A DNA stretch of 64,000 nucleotides from contig NC_134280.1 in assembly GCF_949628215.1 (NCBI RefSeq), positions 7,203,795 through 7,267,794 of the forward strand, in the 5' to 3' direction. This document shows, piece after piece, positions 38,526 through 49,987 of the stretch (the first letter of the stretch is position 1; each line of letters begins with the position of its first letter). A model generated the notes under the pieces. The model was not told the origin of the DNA, made no database searches, and was given only the letters and a program-made list of their open reading frames with translations. The translations under genes were made by a program, and so were the position numbers. The stretch comes from Phalacrocorax aristotelis. Taxonomy: Eukaryota; Chordata; Aves; Suliformes; Phalacrocoracidae.

Positions 38526-40802
38526 TCGTCTCAATCCCTGTGTGTGCACACGTGTGTATTTTCCACTTCTACAGCCTTGACAAATGAACACATTTTTCTC
38601 TGTAGGACGATGACAGGACAAACAAGTTTCAAGCAAGTCCCGGATCCCACGTCCGAGACCTGGGAAGGAGCTGGTCCCATAGCCAGCGCCGCACCCCCTG
38701 TGCTCTGAGCTGCAACGCTCCCCATTTCATTTCAAATTTCATAGCATTTGGCTTCCCCCCCCTCCCCAGCATGCACTTCCCAGGTTTGTGTGATTAGGTG
38801 AGACAGACAGCTTTCTGGGTTTTAGAGCTGTACCTTCCTGGCTGTCATGGTGATGGAAATAAGATGACGAAGAGTAAAAGAACTAACATTATATGGAAAA
38901 ATACTCAAAACTTTCATTACTGGGGAGACTCATCCCTCATGATTTGTGAGCAGGGCTGTCAATTCAGCCAGTCGTATGATTTCTGTAAAAGGGACATCAT
39001 AACTGTGTGCAGTGGGAACTGCAGAGGGGATCCAGCAGACTCATCTGACAGCAGCCCTTCATTTCTAAACCATGTTCTTCCAGTACATCAAAAACACTAC
39101 ACAACTTCGCAAAACTGGAGAGTCCTTTGTAGCTGTTTTTTGGTGGTTCTTTTTTTGGCCAAAGATGATCCATGTTGCATGTTCAGGAGTGACGAATGGG
39201 AGTTTCATCCCTTTGGCCTTTCTACAGCCCGCTGAGTGTGACCAACAGAGATGCGCTCCTTTCCCTTACATCTGCCTTTGGTCCTACAGGCTCATCAGCA
39301 GATTTTTGTGGACAAAGCTTGATGAGATTGGGAAATTATGCGAGCCCCTACTCCTACAGAAAACACAGAATTACTGGAGAGTAGTTTATGTAAATATATT
39401 CTCTTTCCTCAGAAGAGGACAGTGGTTTTAATGACAAATTGAGTGAAATCTCACTCGGCATGAAGCAAATAAAATAGTAAATATTTCGAGTTACCGCTTT
39501 GCAGTAATAGACACTGCATTTAAAAATAATTGCTGTGGATCTGCTGTATCATACAAAGGAATAGAGTGACAATGCAACTGTGATGTGACACATCTGCATT
39601 ACAGCTTTTCATCTCAATTCAGCCTTTGACAGGGTCCGTCAGCTGATTGCAGTCAGTATGTGAAGCGATATTTTCTGCCAGTCTCTACCGGAGAAGACGT
39701 AGCAATCTTGTGATGCTTCCCAGCAATGAGAAACCTGTCTGAATGTCTTTGCTGCCACCACAGAGTGCAGCCATCAGTCATGGGGTAGAGCTTATATAGA
39801 TGTATGTCTCTGATGCTCCTCTGCTGAGCCCATTATGCACAATCCCTGCAATAGAAATCAGAGCCAGGACTGGGAGTGAAGTATAAAACCCCATTTTCTC
39901 CACTCCAGGACTGTCAGGCACTGCAAGATGGAGTGTTTTGCTCAGTTAAAAAAGTGGTGTGAGGCCATTAGAGAAAACAACAGATCGCTGTAAGTTGCTC
40001 TGGTATGACCTGTCGCCACTGTGACTTTTCCTTGCAGTTCCTCAGCATGTCTGTCACTGGGAGAGATGGCTCAGACACACTGTCTGGGTTTCAGCGAATG
40101 TGTTTCTTACACCTCTCAAAACAAACCGTTCACCTATAGCAGCTGAAACACAAGCAGCCACTGGTGCTTCAGCTGGGCTACAACCTCCACAAGCTCTCCA
40201 TAGTGCATGTGGGAAGAAAAAACTCCTCTGTCATAGAGAAATCTCTAAAAGCCTGCTTTGGATTGCGTATATGAGGACAAGGCTTTTGCTTCATCAGATG
40301 AAAGACTTAAAACATCCATTATGAATATGAAAGACACTGATGTCGACTGTCACTGTGGATGTCCTGCGTTGGTTTTCCTCAAAGCGTGGAAGATGATAGA
40401 TTAAATCTCTGTTGCATCCCGTCATTGAAACCATCCTGTATTTCCACCCTCAGGTAGACCCCAACTACTCCACTTAAATAAATTGGATACACTTGGTCTA
40501 CCCAGAGCATGCAAGCCAAGAAGCTTAATCCTTCAGCTGCAGCAGAGCTGCCACAGACCACATTTCTCATGGTACACTTAGATCTTTCACCATTCTGAGT
40601 CATTAATTGATGGGATGTTCTCCTCTAATCGAGTCACTGAACTAAACTGACTAGAAATGTAGAAGGCAAAACCAAATTGTGTAATTAAATCACGTAATTT
40701 GCCATGTGAGGTGTTTCAGGATTGATGAATTCATATTTGCAAAGGGCACTGAAGGTAGAAAACTCTAAGTGAGCAACAGATAATAACCTACAAATAACAG
40801 AA

Positions 40803-41318
40803 TCACAGAATGGCAGGGGCTGGAAGGGACCTCTGGAGATCATCCCGTCCAACCCCCCTGCTTGAGCAGGCACACCCAGAGCAGGGGGCACAGGACCACG
40901 TCCAGGCAGGGTGTGAATGTCTCCAGGGAAGGGACTCCACAGCCTCCCTGGGCAGCCTGTGCCCCTGCTCTGGCACCCGCACAGGGAAGAAGGTTTTTCT
41001 CATCTTGAGGTGGAACTTCCCATGTTCCACCTTGTGCCCATTGCCCCTTGGCCTGTTATTGGGCACTATTGAGAAGAGCCTAGTCCCGTCCTCCTGACAC
41101 CCACCCTTTAGATATTCATAGGTATTTATGAAATCCCCCCTCAGTCTTCTCTTCTCCAGGCTGAACAAACCCAGGTCTCTCAGCTTTTCCTCATATGGGA
41201 GATGCTCCAGTCCCCTGAGCATCTTGGCAGCTCTCTGCTGGACTTGCTCAAGCAGTTCCCTGTCCTTGTTAAACTGGGGAGCCCAGAACTGGACATGGTA
41301 CTCCAGATGTGGTCTCAC
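40803..41318 (-). pseudogene. CR1 ORF2 carboxy-terminal fragment
   Basis: A frame with [43 protein letters not shown] and [15 protein letters not shown], as in the copies at 5.6 and 25.6 kb. It is separated from the RT frame by a frameshift near 41300. Confidence 0.9.
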
Positions 41319-41435
41319 TAGGGCGGAGTAGACGGGGAAGAATAACCTCTTTCAATCTGCTGGCCACAATCCTTTTAATGCACCCCAGGGCACCGCTGGC
41401 CTTCTTGGCCCCAAGGGCGCGGTGCTGGCTCAGGG

Positions 41436-42014
41436 TCACCTCGCTGCCCCCCAGCACTCCCAGGGCCTTCTCAACAGAGCCACTTTCCAGCAGGTCAACC
41501 CCAGCCTGTGCTGGTGCGGGGGGTTGTTCCTCCCCAGGGGCAGGACCTTGCACTTGCTTTTGTTGAATTTCATGAGGTTCCCCTTGGCCCAGCTCTCCAG
41601 CCTGACCATGTCTCGCTGGATGGCAGCACAGCCTTCTGGTGTATCAGCTGCTCCTCCCAGCTTGGTATCGTCAGCGAACTTGCTGAGGGGACGCTCTGTC
41701 CCTTCATCCAGGTCATTCATGAATATATTGAACAGGACTGGAGCCAGCAGAGTCACCTGGGGAACACCACTAGTGACAGGCCTCGAGCCAGACTCTGCTC
41801 CATTGATCACAACCCTCTGAGTTCTGTTGTTGAGCCAGTTATCAATCCACCTCACTGTCCACTCATCCAACCCACACTTCCTTAGCTTGCCTGTGAGGAT
41901 GCTATGCGAGACAGTGTCGAATGCCTTACTGAAATCAAGATAGACAACATCCACTGCTCTCCCTTCATTGACCCAGCCAGTCACGCCATCGTAGAAGGCT
42001 GTCAGGTTGGTCAA
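41436..42014 (-). pseudogene. CR1 reverse transcriptase core, frame fragment
   Basis: A 192-codon frame holding RT motifs: [48 protein letters not shown], then [12 protein letters not shown], and the catalytic FADDTKLGG. The usual SGVPQGS..GPVLFN stretch reads [15 protein letters not shown] here, with glycines lost. Both ends run into frameshifts, so the fragment is inactive. Confidence 0.9.
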
Positions 42015-43382
42015 GCATGATCTCCCCTTGGTGAATCCAATGTTGACTACTTCTGATAACCTTCTTGTCCTCTACATGCCTGGAGATGACCTCCAGGTTG
42101 AACTGCTCCATCACCTTTCTGGGGATGGAGGTGAGGTTGACTGGCCTATAGTTCCTCAGGTCCTCCTTGCCCTTTTTGAAGACTGGAGTGACATTTGCTG
42201 TCCTACAGTCCTCGGGCACCTCTCCTGTCCTCCATGACCTTTCGAAGATGATGGAGAGTAGCTCAGCAAGAACATCCGCCAGCTCCCTCAGCACTCGCGG
42301 GTGCATCCCATCGGGGGGCCCATGGATTTGCGAGGATCCAGTTTGCATAGGTGATCTCTGACCCAATCCTTCTCAGCCGATGGTAAGTCTTCCTTTGTCC
42401 CGATTTCTCCTCTCTTCTCTGGGGGCTGGGATGCCTGAGGGCCAGCCTTAGCAGTAAAGACCGAGGCAAAGAAGGCATTCAGTAGCTCTGCCTTCTCTGC
42501 ATCCTGCATCACCAGGGCACCCAACTCCTTCAGCAGTGGGCCCACAGTATCCCCAGTTTCCCTTTTCCTGCTGATGTATTTAAAGAAGCCCTTCTTGTTA
42601 TCTTTGACATCCCTTGCCAGATTTAATTCCAGGTGAGCCTTGGCCTTCCTTGTTGCATCTCTGCATACCCTGACAAGATTCCTATATTCCTCCCACGTGG
42701 CCAGTCCCTTTTTCTACTTACTGTGAGCCTCCCTCTTCCATTTGAGTTTCTCTAGAAGCTCTTTGCTCATCCATGCAGGTCTCCTGGCCTCACTCAGTCT
42801 CTGCCTGACTTCTTCCTCCTGGGGACGCACCAATCTTGAGCTCGGTGGAAATGGTCCTTGAATACTGCCCAGCTCTCTTGGACCCCCGCTGCCTTCCAGA
42901 GCCCTAGTCCATGGGATTCCTCCTAGCAGGTCTTTGAAGAGGCCAAAGTTGGCCCTCTTGAAGACCAAGGTTGTAACCCGACTCATAGCCCTGCTTCTAC
43001 CTCACAGTATCCTCAGCTTGACCATCTCATGGTCACTGCAGCCAAGGCTACCCTCAACTCTCACATCCTCAACCAGCCCTTCCCTGCTTGTTAGGATAAG
43101 GTCGAGCAGCACATCTTGCCTCACTGGCTCCTCCACCACTTGCATCAAAAAGTTGTCCTTGATGCTCTGCAGGAACCTTCTGGCTCATGCATGGCTCGCC
43201 ATGTTGCTTTTCCAGCAAATATCAGGGTGGTTGAAGTCCGCCATGAGGACCAGGGCCTGCGATTGTGAGGCTAGTCCCAGCTGTCTGTAGAAGGCTTCAT
43301 CAACTTCCTCTTCTTGATCAGGTGGCCTGCAGCAAAAACCCACAGCAGTGTCACCCATATTTTGCTGTCCCTTAATTTTTAC

Positions 43383-44045
43383 CTACAGGCTCTCAACTTG
43401 TTCTCCTTCCACTCCAAGGCAGAGCTCGGTACATTCCAGTTGCTCCCTCACATAAAGAGCAACTCCCCCACCTCGCCTTACTGGTCTGCCTCTCCTGAAA
43501 AGCCTGTAGCCACCCATGACCACATTCCAGTGATGCGAGCTATCCCACCATGCCTCTGTGATTGCAACGAGATCACGGCCCTGTGGCCGCACACAGACCT
43601 CTAGTTCCTCCTGTTTATTCCCTACGCTGCGTGCGTTGGTGTACAGGCATTTCAGAGAGGTACTTGAGCACGCAGGTGTCCCTGGAGGGGCGCACAAGGA
43701 CCCACTATAGCCATGCACACTCTTGTGGTGGTTGGTCTCCTGATTGCCATCACATGAGGCTGCCACGGCACCTTTATCACTGCTCAGGTTGTCCTGTCTT
43801 ATTCCCCCATTGTGTGTGATGGCATTAGCATTGCCAGTTAGTCCCCCTTCCCCTGAGTTCCTCAGTTTAAAGCCCTCCTCTCCAAGATTGCCAGCCTGCT
43901 GCCAAAGATTCCCTCGTCCCTTCCAGGACAGGTGGAGTACATCCCTCGGTAGCAGCCTGTGGTTGTTGAAGAACATCCCGTTGTCATAAAAGGCAAAACC
44001 CTCACATTGACACCAAATGATCTGATCAACTCTAAGTGAAATCAA
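43383..44045 (-). pseudogene. CR1 ORF1 end joined in frame to ORF2 endonuclease start
   Basis: A 220-codon open stretch. The first part reads CEGFAFYDNGMFF, then RDVLHLSWKGRG, matching the last block (DxxH) of the SGNH-type esterase found in CR1/L2 ORF1 proteins. The second part, from LKCLYTNARSVGNKQEEL through LVAITEAWWD and GYRLFRRGRPVRRGGGVALYV, is the amino end of the apurinic-like endonuclease. No stop separates them in this copy. Later frames are broken. Confidence 0.75.
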
Positions 44046-46352
44046 TAGCCATCATTTACTGACTCTGGATCAGATACATCCCTCCAAGTATGGGTTTGCC
44101 TGGTGCTACAACAGTGTCAGAGGAGTGACACTACATGCACATTAATTCCCACTAAACATGAGTTTCAGACACAGCTACCAAAGGCTAGTTGCAGTTGCAA
44201 CGGAGAGAGGAAATGTTGCACGATTCCTTGGCAGTGCTGTGATCACTGGGCAACGGCAGCAGCCTGGAAACACCATTTCTGGGCTGCATCCATCCACTCA
44301 GACACTTTTGCAGAAAAGCTGCTCAAAGCCTGTTCACATGGGGTAGCAGCCAGACTGCACCCCCCCAAAAAAAAAAAAAGAAATTACAATTGTCATCTTC
44401 CTCATCTGCAAAATTAATGCTTGGTGCTCCACTTCACCCGTGTACTGTTGAAAGATTCTTCACTGTTATTATGTTTGAAGAGTTTTTTTCCAAATGTCAT
44501 GTTGGCATGTAACAACCATAATATTCATAACATGCAGGTGAACTTTCATAAAGCAGAGGAGAAAATTAACATTCTTCCTTATCAGAGGAGATTGAATCTG
44601 ATTTTTCATTCCATCAAAACATCTCTTCATAGACAGGATAAACCCCATAAATTGCTTCAGCCCATGCATCCATCTAGAGCCCATTCTATACGCTGTTGTA
44701 ACAAAGCATGCAATCAAAGTAAATGAGCATAATTACCAATGAGTGCAAATATGGGGTTTCTGGATTCTTTCTGCAGACAGTTCATATGTGACCATTTTAC
44801 TATATGTTTACATTTAAAAATAAGAATAAACTGTATTACACTGGAAGGCAAAAGGTTATACAGTTAAAAATTCATGCAAAAAGCATCCCATAGCCATGAT
44901 TACCATTATAACTATTCATTCAAATCTAGTCTTTTCTCCCCAAATGTAAATGTAACGAAATTACAAAGCGTGGCCACAAAATAGCCCATTTCAAGGGACA
45001 GTGGGGTCCCGTGCTATCCGACTTCACAGTGAGAATCTCCTTTCATTTCTCTCTACCAGGCAGGAACAAGAAATGACTGCACGCAATTCCATTTATTGAA
45101 TGGTAGTTCAGGTGAATTCCTTGGGTTTTTTTACACTCATGGTTTAGCCCTAGTTATCCCAAGGGATCTTTAGGGCAACCTAACAGCTACACAACTCTCT
45201 CGACCGGTAACAACCCCCTAACACATCACGTCCCCATCTGCGCAGCTGCACCGGGCAGGGGTGACTGCCATGACCCAGGGAGATGCCCTTCCCTACAGAT
45301 GCATCACGACCAGAAGGAATTACACACGGCTTTCTTTAGCTTCCACGTCTGACAGAAGCAGGAGGCATGACCTGTTGTAAGTGTTACGAGTCAGGTCATG
45401 TCACATCACAACAGCTTAACGGTGCGGCTGGTGGCACAAGTCATGTCAGCAGTTAAATGACAGTAACAGAGTCACCTGTCAGGTCGTGGCTCCGGGAATC
45501 AAGTAACACATGCATATTGATGGCAAGTAATAGTATGCGCACAGATACATCTTCATAAAGATAATATAAATCAAGCTCCTGCCCAGGACAGGCGCATGTC
45601 ACAGCTGTAAGATGTGGAAGTTAATTCATTTAAATTACATTTTAAACCAGACAGAACCATAATCTGTCCCAAGGCACATTAATACATCAGGTATCCTGAT
45701 CCACCTTTCAAAAGGTGCTGATTTAGATCAATGTTTTTCCACATTACTACTTCCCAACTGAAAACAAGCCCCAAAATTATATTTAACCTACATCTCTCCT
45801 TCCACTCGCAAGTGCAAATTAAGTTACATATTTAGAAAAAAATAAGTCTTTCAAGAAACCAGCTATGCCACGTTAGCAGCAAATGACCTGATCTCTAATG
45901 ATAACTTCACACCATCAGGACTAATCCAAACTGGAAGTGTTCAACCGATTGTTCCCAGGATAATATTTTCTTAATTTCCTGATGAAACTGGCCATGAATG
46001 TAAGTGCACTTAAGCAAAGACAACTATGCAATTAGGCACTTCTTCGACACATATGAATACAAGCACAAGCTAATTTACAAGTCTTTAGCTACACTGTCTT
46101 GTAGGAATTTTTTACACTACTGTGCTTCCAGAGCAAAGAAAATTACAGTCTTTGCTCTTGACTGTAGCACGCAAACTTCAAGTGTTCAGTGACACTTCTG
46201 GTGTGGCTGCTGGAGGGGAGTTCAGCTGGGATCCAGCCCTGCTAACATGAAAGCTCCCCAAGACTTCAGGATATTTCTGCAGGAAGAAATGTTCTTTGAT
46301 TTTACATACCTCATACAAAAGCCCAGATATCCAAATTGTTTAGGCACAGTGA
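44046..46352. other. Intergenic DNA, nothing recognised
   Basis: No exon, RNA or clear repeat was seen on either strand, apart from an A run near 44370. Confidence 0.55.
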
Positions 46353-46530
46353 TATAGAATAATAGAATCATTAAGGTTGGAAAAGACCTCTAGGATCATC
46401 AAGTCCAACCGTCAACGCAACACCCCCATGTCTCCTAAACCATGCCCTGAAGTGCCACATCTACGTCTTTTAAATACCCCCAGGGATGGTGACTCCCCAC
46501 CTCTCTGGGCAGCCTGTGCCAGTGCCTGAC
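46353..46530 (-). mobile_element. CR1 LINE 3' fragment, older subfamily
   Basis: It starts with the reversed tail ATAGAATAATAGAATCATTAAGGTTGG and continues AAAAGACCTCTAGGATCATC to a CTCTGGGCAGCCTGTGCCAGTGCCTGAC end. The tail differs from the CACAGAATCACAGAATGG type of the 5.6-40.8 kb copies, so it belongs to another CR1 subfamily. Confidence 0.9.
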
Positions 46531-48871
46531 CGTTGCATAGATGTGGTACCTCTGCATGCAGATATCCCATTTTGGAGCATAACCGAAATGACTGCAGGGC
46601 TGATGCAGGTATGCACCACTTCAGTACTTCTTGGTAATTTGTTTTCTGTGGTGTCTTACTTCAGTTGCTGCTATTTTGTTTTACTGTTGTGTCTTTGAAT
46701 GGAGAAGAGAAAATGCCACAGAGATATATCTCAAAAAAAAAAAAAAAAAAAAATCACACATTTTACAGCTGTGATACCGGAATAGGAGACACCTGGCAGC
46801 AGACATTGAAATCAAGTGTTGAAACAAAAGATGACAAAACGCAGACTCCCTCACTTTCTGGTTATTAACTACCATCACAGATTGCCAGGGCGTTTAGCAA
46901 ACTCTTCACCTTCAGACGCTTTTACTCACAATCGTATATGTGCCTTAATGGGATGCCCTAGCTGGGGGTACAGGCATTACCTTCCTGAAGCGGATGGAGA
47001 CCTCTCTCCTGTCTTCGCAGGGGTCACCACCAACTACTTCAGCATAAAGTTTAGAAATCCCCAATAGGCAAGAGTTGGGAGTAATCCCTCTCCGTGCCAT
47101 GACTTGTTGGACTCTGAAGGGTAGGAATTGCCTTTCAGTGCTCCCACAGGAGGCTGGGCATCCCTCCCAGCGCATTTACCTAGGGCTCCTACACACAGCA
47201 CTAATCTTGGCACCTGTCTAAACAACTGATTCTATTTTTTTTTCTTTTTTTTTCTCTCAGCCTCATGGACCCCGCAGGGCCACCAGCTCCTCAGTTCAAT
47301 TTCGCATCTTCATTCAATCCCAAATTATCAAATACATGCAATTACATCATGACATTTGAATCACGGCGCTGCCCAAGCTGGACCACGAGCGGACACGGTG
47401 TTCCTGTGCATGCTGGCAGATGCAGCGCATGGCCAGCAGCAGCCGTCTCTAACAGGAGCCTCATGAGCCTTCCCCTCGGTTTTATTTTATTTCACAAGTC
47501 AAACAGGTGCACTCATTCCCTGAAGGGCATTACTGAACTGCAGCAGCTCTGCAGCAGCCGTGGTCCCGTGGCCCCGTGCGCCAGCACCCTGCACAGCCCG
47601 CAGCTCCGCAGGCAGCACCCAGCCCCAGCATGAACCATGGCCAGGCCCTTTGGAGGCCCTGTGGGGCTTTGGCCAGAAGGTGCTATAGGACAAGTGGGGA
47701 CACGCACTGTGTGAAGGCCACCAACCTGAAGCACAACCCGAGACCATCTGCTTGGTATAAACGCACACTTTGTAGTGCTGTTCCTGGAGCAACTTCTTTC
47801 CCCCAGGCACTTCACCATACAGCCCACATCTCCTGCGCTGGACATCACTGTTCAGATTGTAATTTACCCTGATGTTGAGGGCAATGACCACATGTTGCAG
47901 CTGTCATTTTTTTCTGTTATTATTACACAAACTTTCCAACTCCAATGCCTTTTTGAACAGCATGCTTAATTGAGTTCATTCCTTCATTATTCAGAGTACA
48001 ATTCTCCTCACATTGTATCCCACAGACAAAATATATTAAGGTCTGGCAGTATTCTTCCTAACAGCACTGGATCATTATTCCCCTTGTAACTCTTAGTCTA
48101 TATGTTACTCAAAGGTTCAGTACAGGGCACTGTTAAAAAAAGATTTAGGCCCCCGATGGTACCGGGGAACACCAGATCCTGCTTTTTATACCATAAACAG
48201 TTATAGCTCTCTAAGGTAGAAAGTAGGGCCAGCTGAACATCTTCAGGGCCAGAAATAAATGAGACAATTTCCCCTCGCAATTCTGTCAGCCTTTATTTCC
48301 TTTTTTTTAATGCGGGAAGAGGAAAGCGCATTGCTGACCTTGCTTTGATGACACCATATAATCTCAATTCGATGCTGAGGGAGAAACGCTGAAAGGAGGG
48401 ATCCTGACCTGGGGAAGGAAACCTAGCTACACCACCATCATTTTTTCAGTGAAACCATAATATTCACATCACTTTACAAAGCTGTGAATAGCAACGTAAG
48501 AAGACGAGCATTGCCTTCTGCCCTAGTTGTACCCTTCTCTTGTAATGATCCACTCTGAAGTAACTGTGGATTGAGGAGGACTGCATAGGTGCTAGGCTGG
48601 TTACAGTCCTGTTTTTCTCTTCTTTCTAATTATTGGAATAAGCAGCAGCATTGAGCTAAAAATGAGACCAAGCATTCTCCAGATCTGCAATTATTCTCTC
48701 ACCTTGTACTTGTCTACAATATTTGTTTCACTAACCACTACAGCACAAAATATGCCAGAATTGTTTGAAATCCAAGTCCAATCTCAGACACAGTGAAAGA
48801 CTAATAACAAACGTTGTTTACACACGTTTAATTCAACACACCAGAAGCAATTTTCTCACTCTCTTTAGCAT
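46531..48871. other. Intergenic DNA downstream of THSD7B
   Basis: Nothing coding is supported. It includes a 21-base poly(A) at 46733-46753 and GC-richer sequence at 47550-47700 with chance open frames on both strands. Confidence 0.5.
46733..46753 (+). repeat. Poly(A) run, 21 bases
   Basis: Uninterrupted A run downstream of a CR1 fragment of opposite polarity, so it is not that element's tail. Confidence 0.9.
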
Positions 48872-48877
48872 TTTATT
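48872..48877 (-). terminator. Candidate poly(A) signal for THSD7B
   Basis: TTTATT on plus reads AATAAA on minus, about 1.03 kb past the stop. An alternative is at 48292-48297. Confidence 0.35.
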
Positions 48878-49905
48878 TGCTTATAAATACAAGTCAATAC
48901 CACAAGATGGCACTTTCTTACTTGCAACACACACTATTATAAACACTTACCCTCTTCAAATGTTCCCAGATGTTTACGACACGTAACTTCTTAGTGGTTT
49001 CAAAACATTTAAAAAAGCAAGACCTTCTACAAACTGCATTTGTGTTTGATGTATATTAAATGAGGTCAGGTAATTAAATTCAAAAAAAGAATTTATAAAT
49101 ATTTCAGATAAGAAAATTTAAATACAAAAGCAGAGTTTGTATTAATTAAACTGAATAACAATTTAAACTGGTCATAATGTATCTACATGGTTTAATTTAA
49201 TTTAAAATGCTTTTTAAACAATCAAATCCTCTAGCCATTCATCAAAACACTTATCTACTCAACTCTTTAAAAAATATTCTTAGCTAAGAAACCACCTATG
49301 CTTTTTCATAACAATCCTTATTCCGTCCTGTAGGTGGAAATGAAGCAAAATCATATTCCAGACTAGAAAACAGGATAAGAAGGAAGAAACTTTAAAAAAC
49401 CTGGTAACTTCAGACACTTCAACTCATTCTTCCTTGTGTTTCTCAAAATACATGATCTGGTTTTAAAGTCTTTGAACGAAATGTAAACACTAGAAAACTC
49501 ATTGTTGAAATATGTGAAGAATAAAGAACCCTGCACTAATATAGTGCATAATGATGCTGTGTCAAACTTGTCATTTACAGTAAACGTCACATTTTCCTCA
49601 GGATTGTCATGCCTTTTTTTTTCACTAATTCCTTTTGGTGTCTGTAGATTCTCTTTTTTTTTATTCCCATTGTTCAACAGGAAAAGATGTATTTTCTGGT
49701 CTCTTCAGAAAAGTTTCACAAGATCCAAGTCTTTGACTCCATTTTTTTTTAATAAAGAGGTGGCAAAATTTTAAGCTTGCAATACTTCTGTTCTGCTCAG
49801 TATATCACACGTCAAGAGATTCCTCAAAAAACTGAGAAGTCGGAGAGTTCCAAAAAAGAAAGCAGTTAAGGCAGTCGACGTCTACATTTGGATTTCTTTT
49901 TTATG
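48872..49905 (-). other. THSD7B: Probable 3' UTR of THSD7B
   Basis: AT-rich sequence follows the THSD7B stop (49906-49908) as far as a minus-strand AATAAA at 48872-48877. There is no coding potential. The true end may lie further left, since another AATAAA occurs at 48292-48297. Confidence 0.4.
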
Positions 49906-49987
49906 TTACATATCAATGTCTCCGTCATAGGCTAAGGTTAGAGGCTTCTGCTGCGGGGGAGTGCTTTGATGCTGCTTTGTTTTTTTG
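49906..49987 (-). CDS. THSD7B: THSD7B last coding exon: cytoplasmic tail and stop
   Basis: 82 nt, acceptor cttgcag. It completes the Cys codon, then encodes a Lys-rich stop-transfer start (KKTKQHQ), a Pro-Gln stretch (STPPQQKP) and LTLAYDGDIDM, then TAA at 49906-49908. The tail is about 26 residues. Confidence 0.95.

Larger units (their letters stand above)
26295..40795. other. Intergenic DNA, 14.5 kb without a recognised gene
   Basis: No exon with family motifs was found on either strand. Items inside are an LTR-like segment near 30 kb, a TTTGATTTATC tandem at 33270, poly(T) at 33228-33244, poly(C) near 31133, a GC-rich patch at 38221-38310 and a poly(G) at 38510. Open frames of 100-147 codons occur in the GC-richer parts and overlap on both strands, as expected by chance. 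Confidence 0.55.
40796..44045 (-). mobile_element. Near full-length but decayed CR1 LINE
   Basis: This is a 3.2-kb CR1 copy. From its 5' side (right) it holds the end of ORF1 with an esterase-like DVLH block, then the ORF2 endonuclease start (LKCLYTNARSVGNKQEELE). Next come an EN-RT linker, the reverse transcriptase with [12 protein letters not shown] and FADDTKLGG, the ORF2 tail, and the ATTCTGTGATTCTGTT end at the left. ORF2 is split among at least six frames (43383-44045, 42714-42986, 42288-42545, 41965-42366, 41436-42014, 40803-41318), so it cannot make an enzyme. The right boundary is approximate. Confidence 0.95.

Noticed and set aside
46733-46753. Poly(A) as the tail of a processed pseudogene
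   Set aside because: The sequence upstream shows no coding or RNA gene similarity, and no target duplication was evident.
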